This document shows, in pieces, positions 51,748 through 60,213 of a stretch of DNA of 64,000 bases. The position numbers were made by a program, and so were the translations under genes. Source of the stretch: an uncultured Rhodospirillaceae bacterium (GTDB lineage: Bacteria; Pseudomonadota; Alphaproteobacteria; Azospirillales; Azospirillaceae); the NCBI GenBank assembly GCA_937927415.1, contig CALBDS010000061.1, forward strand, positions 62,001-126,000, read 5' to 3'. A model generated the notes under the pieces. That model made no database searches. It saw nothing but the letters and a program-made list of their open reading frames with translations, and was not told where the DNA came from. The first letter of the stretch is position 1, and each line of letters begins with the position of its first letter.

Positions 51748-53697
51748 TCAGGGCCCGTCGTAGTAGCCGATCAATGGGGGGTTCTCCGGGTCACCCCGGC
51801 GCATCATCCTGTCCAACGATGGCGCGACATCGGCTGGCGGCGGCGCGAAGGTCTGGTCCACGATGATGACCTGCCACTCGGCCAGCACGCTGCCGAGCAG
51901 GGCGTACAGGTGCGCGTAGAAATTCGTGAAGATGTCCGGGTTCACGTCCGGAGTGATGTTCTTCATCGGAGAGTCGACGATGAGCACCCGTGGAACCGGC
52001 AGGCGCTGCTCCGCGGCCGTCTTGTGGAGCGCCAGCGCGAAGGCGATCTTCATCAGGATCTTCTTGCCACCGCTGCCGACGGTGAAGAACGAGAAGGCCC
52101 GCCTTTCGTCGCCTCTGGGCCACACCGCAGGGATCAAGTTGCTGCGCCCCAGCACAACCTGGTCGTTGGCCGAAAACGCCGGGAACTTGATCGCGCCGAG
52201 CACGGCTGCGTAGTTCTCCTCCAGCTTCGTCAGGTTCTGTTCGGCGCCGACGAGCTTGGCTTCCTCCTCCTCGAGCTTGCGCTGCACCGCCTCAATATCG
52301 GCCGACAGAAGGTCGGCCTGGACAAATAGCCGGGCGATCTCGGCGGGCAGCGCCCGAATGCGCTCCAGGAACGAGGAGCGCTCCCGGATGACGGCAAGTC
52401 GCTGCTCGCCAACACGGCTTCGTGCCAGGAAGTCCGATTCATACCCTTGAAGCGACTCCGCCACGCGACCGTCCACCTCGCGCCGGGCTTGCCGTACCTC
52501 CGCGAGTTTGGCTTGCAGCGGGCCGAGTGACTTGCGGTGCCGCGACACCGAGTCCTGAAGGTCGGCGATGCGCGCATCCAGGTCCTGGCGCACGACATCC
52601 GCGGTGAGCGCCTCCCCGCGCGGCTGCTGGCCGGACGGTGTGTGGCACAGGTAGCAGGCGTCGTCCGTGTGTTCGGCTTTGGCCGGGAGCCCGGACCCGC
52701 AGCGCGGGCAGCACTCAAACTCCACACCATCGAGGACGCGGTGGGAAATGTCCACTCGCGCCGCTTTCATCTTGAGCTGCATGAGTTCGGCGGCCAACGC
52801 CTCCTGTTCGCCGATGCGGGCGCTGACCTCGTCGATGGCGTCCTCAAGGGCCGCCACCTGGGCGGCCAGCTCCTTCAACCTCCTGCGGTTTTCATCGGAG
52901 ATCCGCGTGTCCGGCCGATACCCCGCGCGCAGCGCAGCAAGCTCCTCTTCAATCCGCCTTGCTTCGGCGTTCAGCTCCTCCAGCTCCGCGGCAATGCGCT
53001 CCTCAGAGTCGAACCCGAAGGGGACCAGGAACGCGCGGACCTTCGTGATGGAATCGCGCTGGGCGCGCTGCTCCTGCTTCAGGCGTTGAAGCGTGATCTG
53101 GAGTTCGTTCAGCCGCTCGCTTAGGTGGCCGACGAAGAACCGCAGGGTGTCTTGGCTCTTCTCCTTCCGGATCGGCACGTCGAGCAGGAAGAAGTCCGAG
53201 TCGAGGTTGTCTTGGTCGAGATACACGAACTTGAAGATGTCGCGGATGCTGAGGCGCACCAGCGGCGAGTCGCTGTCGTAGGTGCGCCGCCGGACCTTCA
53301 CGACCGGGATACCCAGGAGCCGGAGGATCAGGTCGCTGAAACTGAAGACGTCCTCGCCGAAGATCGGCTCCGCCCTCGGCTTCATGGGCGCCGACACCAT
53401 GTAGGTTTCGCCCGCGGCGGTCTGCCAGGTGACCTGCGCCGAACCGGCGTCCTGGGCGACCCGCTCGATGACCACGGTGTTCGTGCCTATCCTCGCCTGC
53501 AACGCGACGGAGACGAGCTCCTGCTTGAGCGCCGGGGTGCCTGGGAACCGGCCGCCGAGGCAGAAGTCGATGAGGGCCGGGATGCTGGACTTACCGGCCG
53601 ACATTTCGCCATGGAAGAACGAGACCCGTTCGGCGAAGCGCACCGTCTCGACGCTCGCACGGCAACGCAGCTGGAGGTACTCGAAGCGCAGCTTCAT
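51748..53697 (-). CDS. ABC-3C-type SMC-like ATPase with zinc apex
   Basis: A 649-residue ATPase. Walker A is the variant GEMSAGKS (30-37). Coiled-coil arms (about 190-320 and 355-500) meet at an apex with two CxxC pairs (Cys330/333 and Cys348/351). The ABC signature is TVGSGGKKILMKIAFALALHK (about 539-559) and Walker B is RVLIVDSPMKN (570-580). It is related to Rad50/RecF-like conflict ATPases. It is last in an operon with 4-nt overlaps and is the probable DNA-sensing motor that licenses the nuclease encoded first. Confidence 0.9.
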   Translation of the reverse strand: MKLRFEYLQLRCRASVETVRFAERVSFFHGEMSAGKSSIPALIDFCLGGRFPGTPALKQELVSVALQARIGTNTVVIERVAQDAGSAQVTWQTAAGETYMVSAPMKPRAEPIFGEDVFSFSDLILRLLGIPVVKVRRRTYDSDSPLVRLSIRDIFKFVYLDQDNLDSDFFLLDVPIRKEKSQDTLRFFVGHLSERLNELQITLQRLKQEQRAQRDSITKVRAFLVPFGFDSEERIAAELEELNAEARRIEEELAALRAGYRPDTRISDENRRRLKELAAQVAALEDAIDEVSARIGEQEALAAELMQLKMKAARVDISHRVLDGVEFECCPRCGSGLPAKAEHTDDACYLCHTPSGQQPRGEALTADVVRQDLDARIADLQDSVSRHRKSLGPLQAKLAEVRQARREVDGRVAESLQGYESDFLARSRVGEQRLAVIRERSSFLERIRALPAEIARLFVQADLLSADIEAVQRKLEEEEAKLVGAEQNLTKLEENYAAVLGAIKFPAFSANDQVVLGRSNLIPAVWPRGDERRAFSFFTVGSGGKKILMKIAFALALHKTAAEQRLPVPRVLIVDSPMKNITPDVNPDIFTNFYAHLYALLGSVLAEWQVIIVDQTFAPPPADVAPSLDRMMRRGDPENPPLIGYYDGP

Positions 53698-54245
53698 GGC
53701 GTGATGGCCTCGTCGTAGGCGAGCGTCGCGATCTCGGGGAAGGTGGCGTAGATGAACTTCATGATGTCCGTCGCCCCGATGTCGATCCTCTGGCGGAGCA
53801 TGCGGGCACGGGCCGCCAACGGCTTGGTGGCGTCTTCTTCCGCCAACACGGCCGCAACCTCCATCCCGCGCGCCGTCAAGGACAGCCGGACGGTGCGGCC
53901 GTCGGTGTCAACCCGTGCCAAGCCCTTGGCGGACAGGATGTTGATGAAGCGCCGGTAGCGATGGTCCCACGGCCCAAAGCGGTACCGGACCATCGTCGCT
54001 TCGACAGTGCGGCGTTCGTAGGCCTCCACCGGCACACGCTCGGGCGTGACCCCGCGAGCGACCATCGCGCGCTCGAAGTACGACGGGTACCTGAGCAGGA
54101 AATCCAGCTTGGCGAGTTTGGTGATGCCGTGGATCGCCGCGTCATCCGGCCTGCTGAACGCCAGCAGGAGGACGAGCATGCGGGCCAAGTGAACCGGCTC
54201 GTCGCGGTCGAGGCTGGTCACGATGTCGGCGAGCGTGAGCCTCAT
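53694..54245 (-). CDS. ABC-3C-type middle component
   Basis: A 183-residue protein MRLTLADIVTSLDRDEPVHLARMLVLL, with ITKLAKLDFLLRYPSYFERAM, the compact MVRYRFGPWDHRYRRFINIL and GLARVDTDGRTVRLSLTARG, which looks like a winged-helix wing. Size, position and style match the middle-component proteins of ABC-three-component systems, thought to bridge the ATPase and effector. It overlaps both neighbours by 4 nt. The assignment rests mainly on operon architecture. Confidence 0.75.
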   Translation of the reverse strand: MRLTLADIVTSLDRDEPVHLARMLVLLLAFSRPDDAAIHGITKLAKLDFLLRYPSYFERAMVARGVTPERVPVEAYERRTVEATMVRYRFGPWDHRYRRFINILSAKGLARVDTDGRTVRLSLTARGMEVAAVLAEEDATKPLAARARMLRQRIDIGATDIMKFIYATFPEIATLAYDEAITP

Positions 54246-55498
54246 CGGACAGCCTTCAGATCGAACCGGTCACTCCACCAGACCGTACACTCCTCGGTCA
54301 GAATCCCGGCCGTACCAAGCAGGTGCTCCCGTGCGCAATCGAACATCGGCAAGGTACTCGTACGCAACCGATCTTCCAGCATCTGCCGAAGGGCTGTGTA
54401 CATCGCGCTCGCATACTTCTGGCCCGGCTGCTCAACGGACAGCTGAGCCTCGACGCAATCGTCCCTGACCAAGGTTTTCAGATGCTGCAAACGCCGGTTG
54501 GCCTCGTCGAGGCCGTAGCGGTGAACCCATTTGACATACAGTGTCTCCATGGACTTCTTGAAGTCCTTCAACGAGTCGACACGCGCCATCTGGAGGCCAC
54601 CGTGCTCGAGCTTCTCGACCATGACGTCGAACCCTGGCGGAAGTGCGTCTGCCGAGACGCCGCCTGACGAGACCAGAAGGTTGTCGGCCCCTTCGACCAG
54701 GGACTGCCGGATGACCTCTTCCACCCGGTCCGCGGTGATCGTCTTGCCCGCCAGCAGCAGGGCGTCCCGCTGGGCGTCGAAATCCATCACCAAACTGTAC
54801 AGGTCCGCGACGCTGCCGCCGAGAACGCACCTGGAGGCCTGTTGGCAAAGGTAGATGAGGTTGTCGGCAACCCTGGTGAGGGTGTGGAACGTCTGCGTTC
54901 GCCGGTAGTCCCGAACATCGCCGACGTTTTCGCGCAGATCCTTGTACGGCCGCTCCAGGTCCGTTTGCTGACCGAGAAGAAGCAGCTTGAGCACGGCGGC
55001 AACGACGTGTGCCTCGTCACAGCCGTGCTCACCGCACAGGCCGGACACAAACTTCTTGAGCAGGTGCGCCTTGGTCAAGCCATCGAGGTTGCCACGCTCG
55101 CAGATCTGGGCGCGAATGTAGGAAAGGTTGTTCCCGTTCTCCTTCTCACCCCAAAACCCGTGGTTGGTGATGAAATGGAAGTTGTCAAACCGAGCCGGAT
55201 AGGCTTTTTCAAGTTTGGCAAACCGGCCTATGCTGTTCTTGACAGCATCATCATTGGCCTTGAAAGGCTCCAGGTCGAAGCGGCGTGTCTTGACCTGGAG
55301 AGCATCATAGGTCCCTCCCGGCTTCCGGAGCAGGATGTCTTCGTGATTCTCGCAATAGACGGCTTCCAGCTGGCCGGACAGCAACCGCAGGCATTGAAGG
55401 GCAGCGAAACAATGCTGGTACGAGAACCGCGCTTGGGTGTCAGCGCCGGGATCCGTCTTGTCGAGCACCGCGCCTGGGTCCGGCGACGCCGTCGTCAC
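54242..55498 (-). CDS. DUF4297-type PD-(D/E)XK nuclease, ABC-3C effector
   Basis: A 418-residue protein. The N-terminal domain has DTQARFSYQHCFAALQCLRLL followed by the nuclease core: Glu50, Asp54 and Gln68-Val-Lys70 in HEDILLRKPGGTYDALQVKTRR, the pattern of the DUF4297 family of restriction-like nucleases in defence loci. The C-terminal half (about 200-418) is all-helical with LVMDFDAQRDALLLAGKTIT and a Leu/Cys-rich tail, probably the module that contacts the middle component. It is first in the three-gene operon. The target, phage or self DNA, is unknown. Confidence 0.85.
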   Translation of the reverse strand: MTTASPDPGAVLDKTDPGADTQARFSYQHCFAALQCLRLLSGQLEAVYCENHEDILLRKPGGTYDALQVKTRRFDLEPFKANDDAVKNSIGRFAKLEKAYPARFDNFHFITNHGFWGEKENGNNLSYIRAQICERGNLDGLTKAHLLKKFVSGLCGEHGCDEAHVVAAVLKLLLLGQQTDLERPYKDLRENVGDVRDYRRTQTFHTLTRVADNLIYLCQQASRCVLGGSVADLYSLVMDFDAQRDALLLAGKTITADRVEEVIRQSLVEGADNLLVSSGGVSADALPPGFDVMVEKLEHGGLQMARVDSLKDFKKSMETLYVKWVHRYGLDEANRRLQHLKTLVRDDCVEAQLSVEQPGQKYASAMYTALRQMLEDRLRTSTLPMFDCAREHLLGTAGILTEECTVWWSDRFDLKAVR

Positions 55499-55716
55499 GC
55501 ACCACTCCTCACCATTGCGCTCGATGGCTTGTTCGGCCTTTAAGGCTCAGCCTCGACCACTTGATATGCAACAAGAGGTCTGGGTTCACAAGAATTTCTT
55601 TTCCAAGTGGTAGGCGGGCGACCGCCCCAACGTAGGCAGCCTTGCCGGTGCGGGTCTGCCGGAGGTAGCCAGGGGCCGTCGGAACACACAGCGTGGTCCA
55701 CCCTCACCAAAGAAAA

Positions 55717-55734
55717 GGGGCGCCGAAGCGCCCC
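55717..55734 (-). terminator. intrinsic terminator of aioBA
   Basis: GGGGCGC, loop CGAA, GCGCCCC, followed on the minus strand by TTTTCTTT, 24 nt past the aioA stop. No cytochrome c or cofactor gene follows aioA before this terminator. Confidence 0.92.
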
Positions 55735-55757
55735 TGCCTCAGTCTGGGAGGAAACGA

Positions 55758-58226
55758 TCAGAGGCCCTTCGGGTACTCTATGCTCTTGAAACTCATCGCG
55801 TCCGCGCTCGGCACGTGGCCGATGCGGCGGATGTTGGCCCAGACGTTCTTGTAGTTGGGAATCATGAACTCGTTGGTCCCCTTGCTGATCACGTTGCCGA
55901 CTTGGCCCGTGGGCGCGATGAACAGCATGAACGCCTGCCCGGGCTTCGCCGACGGCGTCGGGTAGACCATCGCCTGTGTCGAGCCGACGTCGTTGTAGAC
56001 CTCGACGAGGTCACCGGCCTTGAGCCCCAGCTTCTCCATGTCGCCGGGGTTCATCTCGATCGGCGCCACCGGGTTGCGCTCGCGGACGAACGGCGTGTGC
56101 ACGTCATAGAAGGCGTTCTGCCAGATCAGGTTGTTGCGGCCGTTGTTGATCAGGAACGCATACTTCTCCTTCTGCTGATCGCGACCGGCGACCTGGAGCC
56201 CGCGCCACTCCGTCTTCATGAACTTGGCCCGGCCGTCGTCGGTCTTGAACTTGGCGTCGGCATAGAGCCGCTTGGTGCCGATCAGCTTGCCGTTCTCGAA
56301 GCCGACCACCGGCTCCTGCACGCCGTTCGTGCCCATGGCGCGCAGGCGCTCATAGGTGACGAACTTTCCGCCCTCGGCGTGCTGGTTGTAGCCGTCCATG
56401 AAGGCGTCTTCCTCGGTCTTCCAATCGAACTTGCCCTTGAACTTGTTGGCGTAGGTCTCGTTGCCGACGCGCCGGAACGACGCCTCGAGGGCGTTGGCCA
56501 TGCGGGCAGCGATCAGCGCATCGGGCAGCGCTGCGCCCGGCGGATCCATGTAGCGCTCGGTCAGCCGCAGCCGCCGCTCGCCGTTCATCGAGGTCAGGTT
56601 CATCTCGCCCGCGGTGGCGGCCGGGAGCCAGACGTGCGCCGCCTCGCCCATCTGCGTCGGCAGGATGTCGACGTTGACGCTGAACAGGCCGCCCCGCTTG
56701 ACGGCGGCGACGATCTGCTCCAGCTGCGCCTCGCGATCGCCGTACGGCACGCTGTCCATGGCCTCCTTCACCAGGTTGGTGCGGCGCCGGTAGACGCGGC
56801 GGAATTCCTCAGCGTTGAGCGTCGACTTGAAGTGGTCAGTCGCCCAGTTGTGATGGATGCCGCCCTGGCCGCTGATGAGCAGCTGGTCAACGTAGGCCGC
56901 CGGACGCCCAACGTGGGCGTCGGAGGGGCGCACGTAACCCTCCTGGTGGCCGCCGAGGCGCACACAGCCGGTGCCTTCGCGTCCGACGTTCCAGGTGGCC
57001 AGCGCCAGGTTCACCATGGCGGCGTTGGAGCGGTAGTTGTCGTTGCCCCAGATCAGCCCCTTCTCGTAGGCCAGCATGGTGCGGCGCGGCGTGCCGCCCG
57101 CCTTCGGCTCGGCGATCCACTGCGCCGCCTTGCGGATGTCTTCGGACCTCAGGCCGGTGACGGCCGCCGCATCCTCCACGGAGATGCGGTTCGCCTTCAC
57201 CGCCTCGTCGAAGCCGCTGGTGTGCTGGGTGATGAAGTTCTTGGCCTGCCAGCCCTTGTTCACGACCTCGGTCAGCAGCGCGTTCAGCAGCACCAGGTCG
57301 GTGCCCGGGTTGATGGCGAGGTGCAGGACGTTGTCCTTGCCCGCCACCGTCTCGCAGGCGTTCACCGAGACGGTACGGCGCGGGTCGACGATGATGACCT
57401 TGGCCGCGGCGTGCGGCTCGCTGGCCAGCATCTGCTTCTTCTTGTCCAGCGTCTCGCCACGCAGGTTCGGCACCCAGTGCGCCAGGAAGTAGTTGGTCTG
57501 GTTCTCCAGCGGGTTGGCGCCGACGACGAAGATCGTGTCGGCCAGCTCGGCATCCTCGTAGCTGTTGTTCAGCTCGCCCACCCCCATGTCGCGGCTGGCG
57601 TGGACCTCGGAGTTGTAGGCGGGCCGGTTGTGGATGCGGATGTTCTTGATCTTCAGCGCGTCGAAGTAGAGCTTGCCGGTGCCCCAGGTGTTCTCGTAGC
57701 CCCCGGCCGCCCCGCCGTGGTCGAAGGCGGAAACGATGACGCCGTCCTCGCCCATCTCCTCGATGACGCGCCGCGTCACGTCGGCAACCAGCGACAGGGA
57801 GTCGTCCCAGGAGGTCGGCATCATCTGCGAGTAGCGCCACACCATCGGTTGGCCGAGGCGGGCCGTCATGGTGCCGGTCTGGTCCGAGTAGCGGGTCTCG
57901 CCCATGCGGCCGCCGCGGACCGAGTTGAGACCCGCGTTCACCTCGCACTCCTTGTCGGGGCGGATGATGAGGTGGACAAGCTTCCCGTCCTGACGGACGA
58001 CGTTGTACATGGACGGGTTGTACCAGGCGGCGCTCTCGGCGCCTTGCTGCTGGGTCAGGTCCTCGCCGAAGGCGTTCTCATCGGGCTTGGGTCCACCCTG
58101 CCGGTCGACTGGCCAGGAGATGGCCTTGTAGCCGCAGCCGACGATGCAGAAGTCGCAGGTGACGTTCTGCACCTTGGCGTCCTTCGGCGGGATGGGAAGC
58201 TGGTCGGTACCGCTCTTGTAGGTCAT
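55758..58226 (-). CDS. aioA: arsenite oxidase large (molybdopterin) subunit
   Basis: An 822-residue periplasmic DMSO-reductase-family enzyme that oxidises As(III) to As(V) at a bis-MGD molybdenum site. The N-terminal [3Fe-4S] ligands are Cys24, Cys27 and Cys31 (CDFCIVGCGYK), with no fourth Cys, as in AioA. Other hallmarks are HGGAAGGYENTWGTGKLYFDAL, HNRPAYNSEVHASRDMG, VGANPLENQTNYFLAHW and QEGYVRPSDAHVGRPAAYVDQLL. It has no signal peptide of its own and is carried through Tat by AioB. The ATG at 58226 follows GGGAGGAAG, 11 nt after aioB. Confidence 0.98.
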   Translation of the reverse strand: MTYKSGTDQLPIPPKDAKVQNVTCDFCIVGCGYKAISWPVDRQGGPKPDENAFGEDLTQQQGAESAAWYNPSMYNVVRQDGKLVHLIIRPDKECEVNAGLNSVRGGRMGETRYSDQTGTMTARLGQPMVWRYSQMMPTSWDDSLSLVADVTRRVIEEMGEDGVIVSAFDHGGAAGGYENTWGTGKLYFDALKIKNIRIHNRPAYNSEVHASRDMGVGELNNSYEDAELADTIFVVGANPLENQTNYFLAHWVPNLRGETLDKKKQMLASEPHAAAKVIIVDPRRTVSVNACETVAGKDNVLHLAINPGTDLVLLNALLTEVVNKGWQAKNFITQHTSGFDEAVKANRISVEDAAAVTGLRSEDIRKAAQWIAEPKAGGTPRRTMLAYEKGLIWGNDNYRSNAAMVNLALATWNVGREGTGCVRLGGHQEGYVRPSDAHVGRPAAYVDQLLISGQGGIHHNWATDHFKSTLNAEEFRRVYRRRTNLVKEAMDSVPYGDREAQLEQIVAAVKRGGLFSVNVDILPTQMGEAAHVWLPAATAGEMNLTSMNGERRLRLTERYMDPPGAALPDALIAARMANALEASFRRVGNETYANKFKGKFDWKTEEDAFMDGYNQHAEGGKFVTYERLRAMGTNGVQEPVVGFENGKLIGTKRLYADAKFKTDDGRAKFMKTEWRGLQVAGRDQQKEKYAFLINNGRNNLIWQNAFYDVHTPFVRERNPVAPIEMNPGDMEKLGLKAGDLVEVYNDVGSTQAMVYPTPSAKPGQAFMLFIAPTGQVGNVISKGTNEFMIPNYKNVWANIRRIGHVPSADAMSFKSIEYPKGL

Positions 58227-58237
58227 GGCTTCCTCCC

Positions 58238-58792
58238 TCACCCGCGCCGCAGCGAGACGGCGTCCTCATTGAGGACGTTGCGCGTGCGCCCGTAGATCAA
58301 CTCGTCGACTCCGACGGCATGGATGTCGCCCGCGCCGTCCACGGTCAGGCGGAACATCGGCAAGTTCTGGGTGGCATGCCCCCAGACCTGCTGGCCTTCC
58401 TTCTCGCAGTCGAAGCGGGAGAAGTGGCCAGGGCAGTTCAGCGTCTTGTCGGCCGCGTTGTAGGAGAGCGGGTAGCCTTTGTGCGGGCACATGGTCGAGT
58501 ACGCGACGATGTCGCGGTCCGGCCCGGCGCCGCCATCCACCGGCGCTCCGAGCTTGATCAACACGCCCGGGGAGTCGATGTCCGGATAATTGACCTGCAT
58601 CGGCTCGTTGACCTTGAGGTCCTTGATGTTGGCAAGCCGGTTGGCCGGGTAGTCGACGCGGGCGGCGGGAACTGCGGCCCTCGCCGGTGTGGGCGCCACG
58701 ACGGAGACGGCAGCGGCCCCCGCGGCGGCAACCGCGCCACCGCGCAGGAACTGGCGGCGGCCAAGCTCCACGAGCTTCGGGCACTCCTTCAT
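58238..58792 (-). CDS. aioB: arsenite oxidase small (Rieske) subunit
   Basis: A 184-residue Tat-exported Rieske protein. The twin-arginine signal is RRQFLRGGAVAAAGAAAVSVV. The [2Fe-2S] ligands are Cys102/His104 in MCPHKGYP and Cys120/His123 in NCPGHFSRFD (CxH-15-CxxH). It takes electrons from AioA to a periplasmic cytochrome or azurin not encoded in this window. The ATG at 58792 follows AAGGGAGGATACCCC and lies about 40 nt downstream of a sigma-54 promoter. aioA follows in the same operon. Confidence 0.97.
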   Translation of the reverse strand: MKECPKLVELGRRQFLRGGAVAAAGAAAVSVVAPTPARAAVPAARVDYPANRLANIKDLKVNEPMQVNYPDIDSPGVLIKLGAPVDGGAGPDRDIVAYSTMCPHKGYPLSYNAADKTLNCPGHFSRFDCEKEGQQVWGHATQNLPMFRLTVDGAGDIHAVGVDELIYGRTRNVLNEDAVSLRRG

Positions 58793-59143
58793 GGGGTATC
58801 CTCCCTTGGCGTTTTCGTTGTCCGGTGCGCGTAGCATCGGGCGTGCCAAGACGGCGTGAGCCGCAGAACGCCGCGGAATCATTAGGAAGGGGAGGTGCTG
58901 CCACGTTCGGGTTCCCGAACACGCCTCGGATGAAACCGAGCGGAACAGGGGAACATCCATCCGGATTTCCGAACATGAGGACTGCATTCAGCACGTCCCG
59001 AAACGGCCGTTCCAATCAGCGAAGGTTGAGCCCCTTGCACACGAGAAGCCTTGGCACGAACCGTGGCAGCGGGTAGAAGCTACGCCCGGTTCGCCCATGC
59101 ACAAGGCCGAGCCATGTGGGTTGGCTCATCCCGGGAATAGCTC
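58793..59143. promoter_or_regulatory. aioBA upstream regulatory region with two related palindromes
   Basis: 351 nt between divergent genes. On the minus strand GTTCGGGAACCCGAAC (58905-58920) is a perfect inverted repeat, and GTTCGGAAATCCGG (58961-58974) is a degenerate second copy. Their centres are about 55 nt apart and about 70-130 nt upstream of the RpoN promoter. That is the right place for AioR enhancer sites. The remainder toward 59143 shows no feature. Confidence 0.6.
58834..58848 (-). promoter_or_regulatory. sigma-54 promoter of aioBA
   Basis: On the minus strand TGGCACGCCCGATGC matches the RpoN consensus TGGCAC-N5-TTGC with one change in the -12 element. It lies about 40 nt before the aioB start. 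AioR, encoded nearby, is a sigma-54 activator, so this is the expected control element. Confidence 0.85.
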
Positions 59144-59866
59144 GTGCCATCATCCCTGTTGTTTCTCACGAAAGACGACCTTGCCCGCATGACGGGTAAG
59201 CTGGACACCGATTGCTCAGCGCAGACTGTTCTTGCTTGGCGGCAGTTCATTCCCTTGATGCCGGAAGAACTGTACGACGCGCTCTCTGCAAATGTGCCTT
59301 ACTTTGCACGATATGACTTCGGCATTGATACATACGGATGTGGCAAGATTGACCTTGACCTTACGGACGGTGATCGGCTGGTTGCGGAAGCGAGACGGCG
59401 CTTCTGCCTAGGAGAGGGTGTTGCGTACAACGACGCTTTCGTCATCTGGCACCCCGAGGATCGGGGCATTGGCATTTGCCGACACTTTATGTACAACGTT
59501 TTCAAGATCTACAAAGACTGGGACATACACACCATCTATTGCTCCGCTGGCTTGACGGACGGCGGCTTCACCTGGGCGCGCCATGGCTTCAAAATTTCTC
59601 GGGAGGAGTGGTTGCGGCTTCGGCCGGAATTGCACAGTCGGTTGTGGGCACAAAGTATTAACTGGGCTATCCAAGCAGAAGTAGCGCGACTGATCGACAA
59701 AGATGATCCGATGGGGCTATGGTTCGTGTCTGACTTGACCGATCCCTGCGGAACCAGTACCCTCGGCAAGGTGTTGTTGTCTGGGCTGAGCTGGGAAGGC
59801 ACTTTCCGGTTCGGCGACCAAAGCTGCGTCGATCGGTTCAACGGACATGTGGGGGCCAAACTATGA
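59144..59866 (+). CDS. unrecognised protein (240 aa) in the aio locus
   Basis: A soluble 240-residue protein MPSSLLFLTKDDLARMTGKL with no signal or membrane segment. It contains LTDGGFTWARHGFKISREEW (about 137-156), a GGFTWARHGF motif that recalls the GxYxWxRxGF element of some GNAT-like toxin domains, and several Cys (CGK, ICRHF, YCSAG). Codon usage is less GC-biased than in the aio genes. It overlaps the next small gene by 4 nt. A toxin-antitoxin or polymorphic-toxin pair is possible but unproven. Confidence 0.75.
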   Translation: MPSSLLFLTKDDLARMTGKLDTDCSAQTVLAWRQFIPLMPEELYDALSANVPYFARYDFGIDTYGCGKIDLDLTDGDRLVAEARRRFCLGEGVAYNDAFVIWHPEDRGIGICRHFMYNVFKIYKDWDIHTIYCSAGLTDGGFTWARHGFKISREEWLRLRPELHSRLWAQSINWAIQAEVARLIDKDDPMGLWFVSDLTDPCGTSTLGKVLLSGLSWEGTFRFGDQSCVDRFNGHVGAKL

Positions 59867-60081
59867 GACATAAAGTTTGCGCCACGACCGTACTCGCCAA
59901 CGATATTGAGCGAACGGAGCGTGAAGACCCGCACGCCTTCTACGAAGGAAAGATTTCCACGATCCGTTGGATGCAGCAAAATGGCACCAGCGATGAAATG
60001 ATCGAACGCCTGCTTGGCGTGCGTCTCCATCCCGAGCATCGCCAGCGCCAGCGCCAGCGTCAACTGATGGCCGCTGAATAA
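59863..60081 (+). CDS. unrecognised small protein (72 aa) coupled to the 240-aa protein
   Basis: MRHKVCATTVLANDIERTER followed by EDPHAFYEGKISTIRWMQQNGTSDEMIERLLGVRLHPE and the Gln/Arg repeat RQRQRQRQ near the end. Helical and charged, consistent with a small partner or antidote. The start codon overlaps the stop of the upstream gene (ATGA), indicating translational coupling. Not recognised. The repeat tail looks recently expanded (CAGCGC units). Confidence 0.68.
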   Translation: MRHKVCATTVLANDIERTEREDPHAFYEGKISTIRWMQQNGTSDEMIERLLGVRLHPEHRQRQRQRQLMAAE

Positions 60082-60105
60082 GCTCTTGCCTCGTTCGAGC
60101 CGAAG

Positions 60106-60139
60106 GCAAACAGGTCCCCCTCCACGGGGACCTGTTTGC
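60106..60139. terminator. terminator between the unknown gene pair and aioR
   Basis: GCAAACAGGTCCCC and GGGGACCTGTTTGC form a perfect 14-bp stem with a 6-nt loop, followed by GTTTC. It separates the convergent transcripts. Confidence 0.85.
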
Positions 60140-60213
60140 GTTTCAAGGCCCGGACACATTCCCTTTGCCCTCGACGTGGTACCAAGCCCGTGATGATGGG
60201 CCTCATGGCGCTA

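Noticed and set aside
55758..58226. Formate dehydrogenase or nitrate reductase large subunit
   Set aside because: The CX2CX3C cluster without a fourth Cys, the adjacent Tat-Rieske gene and the linked aioXSR genes identify arsenite oxidase.
55815..58295. 826-residue open frame antisense to aioA
   Set aside because: Composition (Val/Gly/His/Arg runs) is typical of a GC-rich shadow; aioA on the minus strand has unambiguous motifs.
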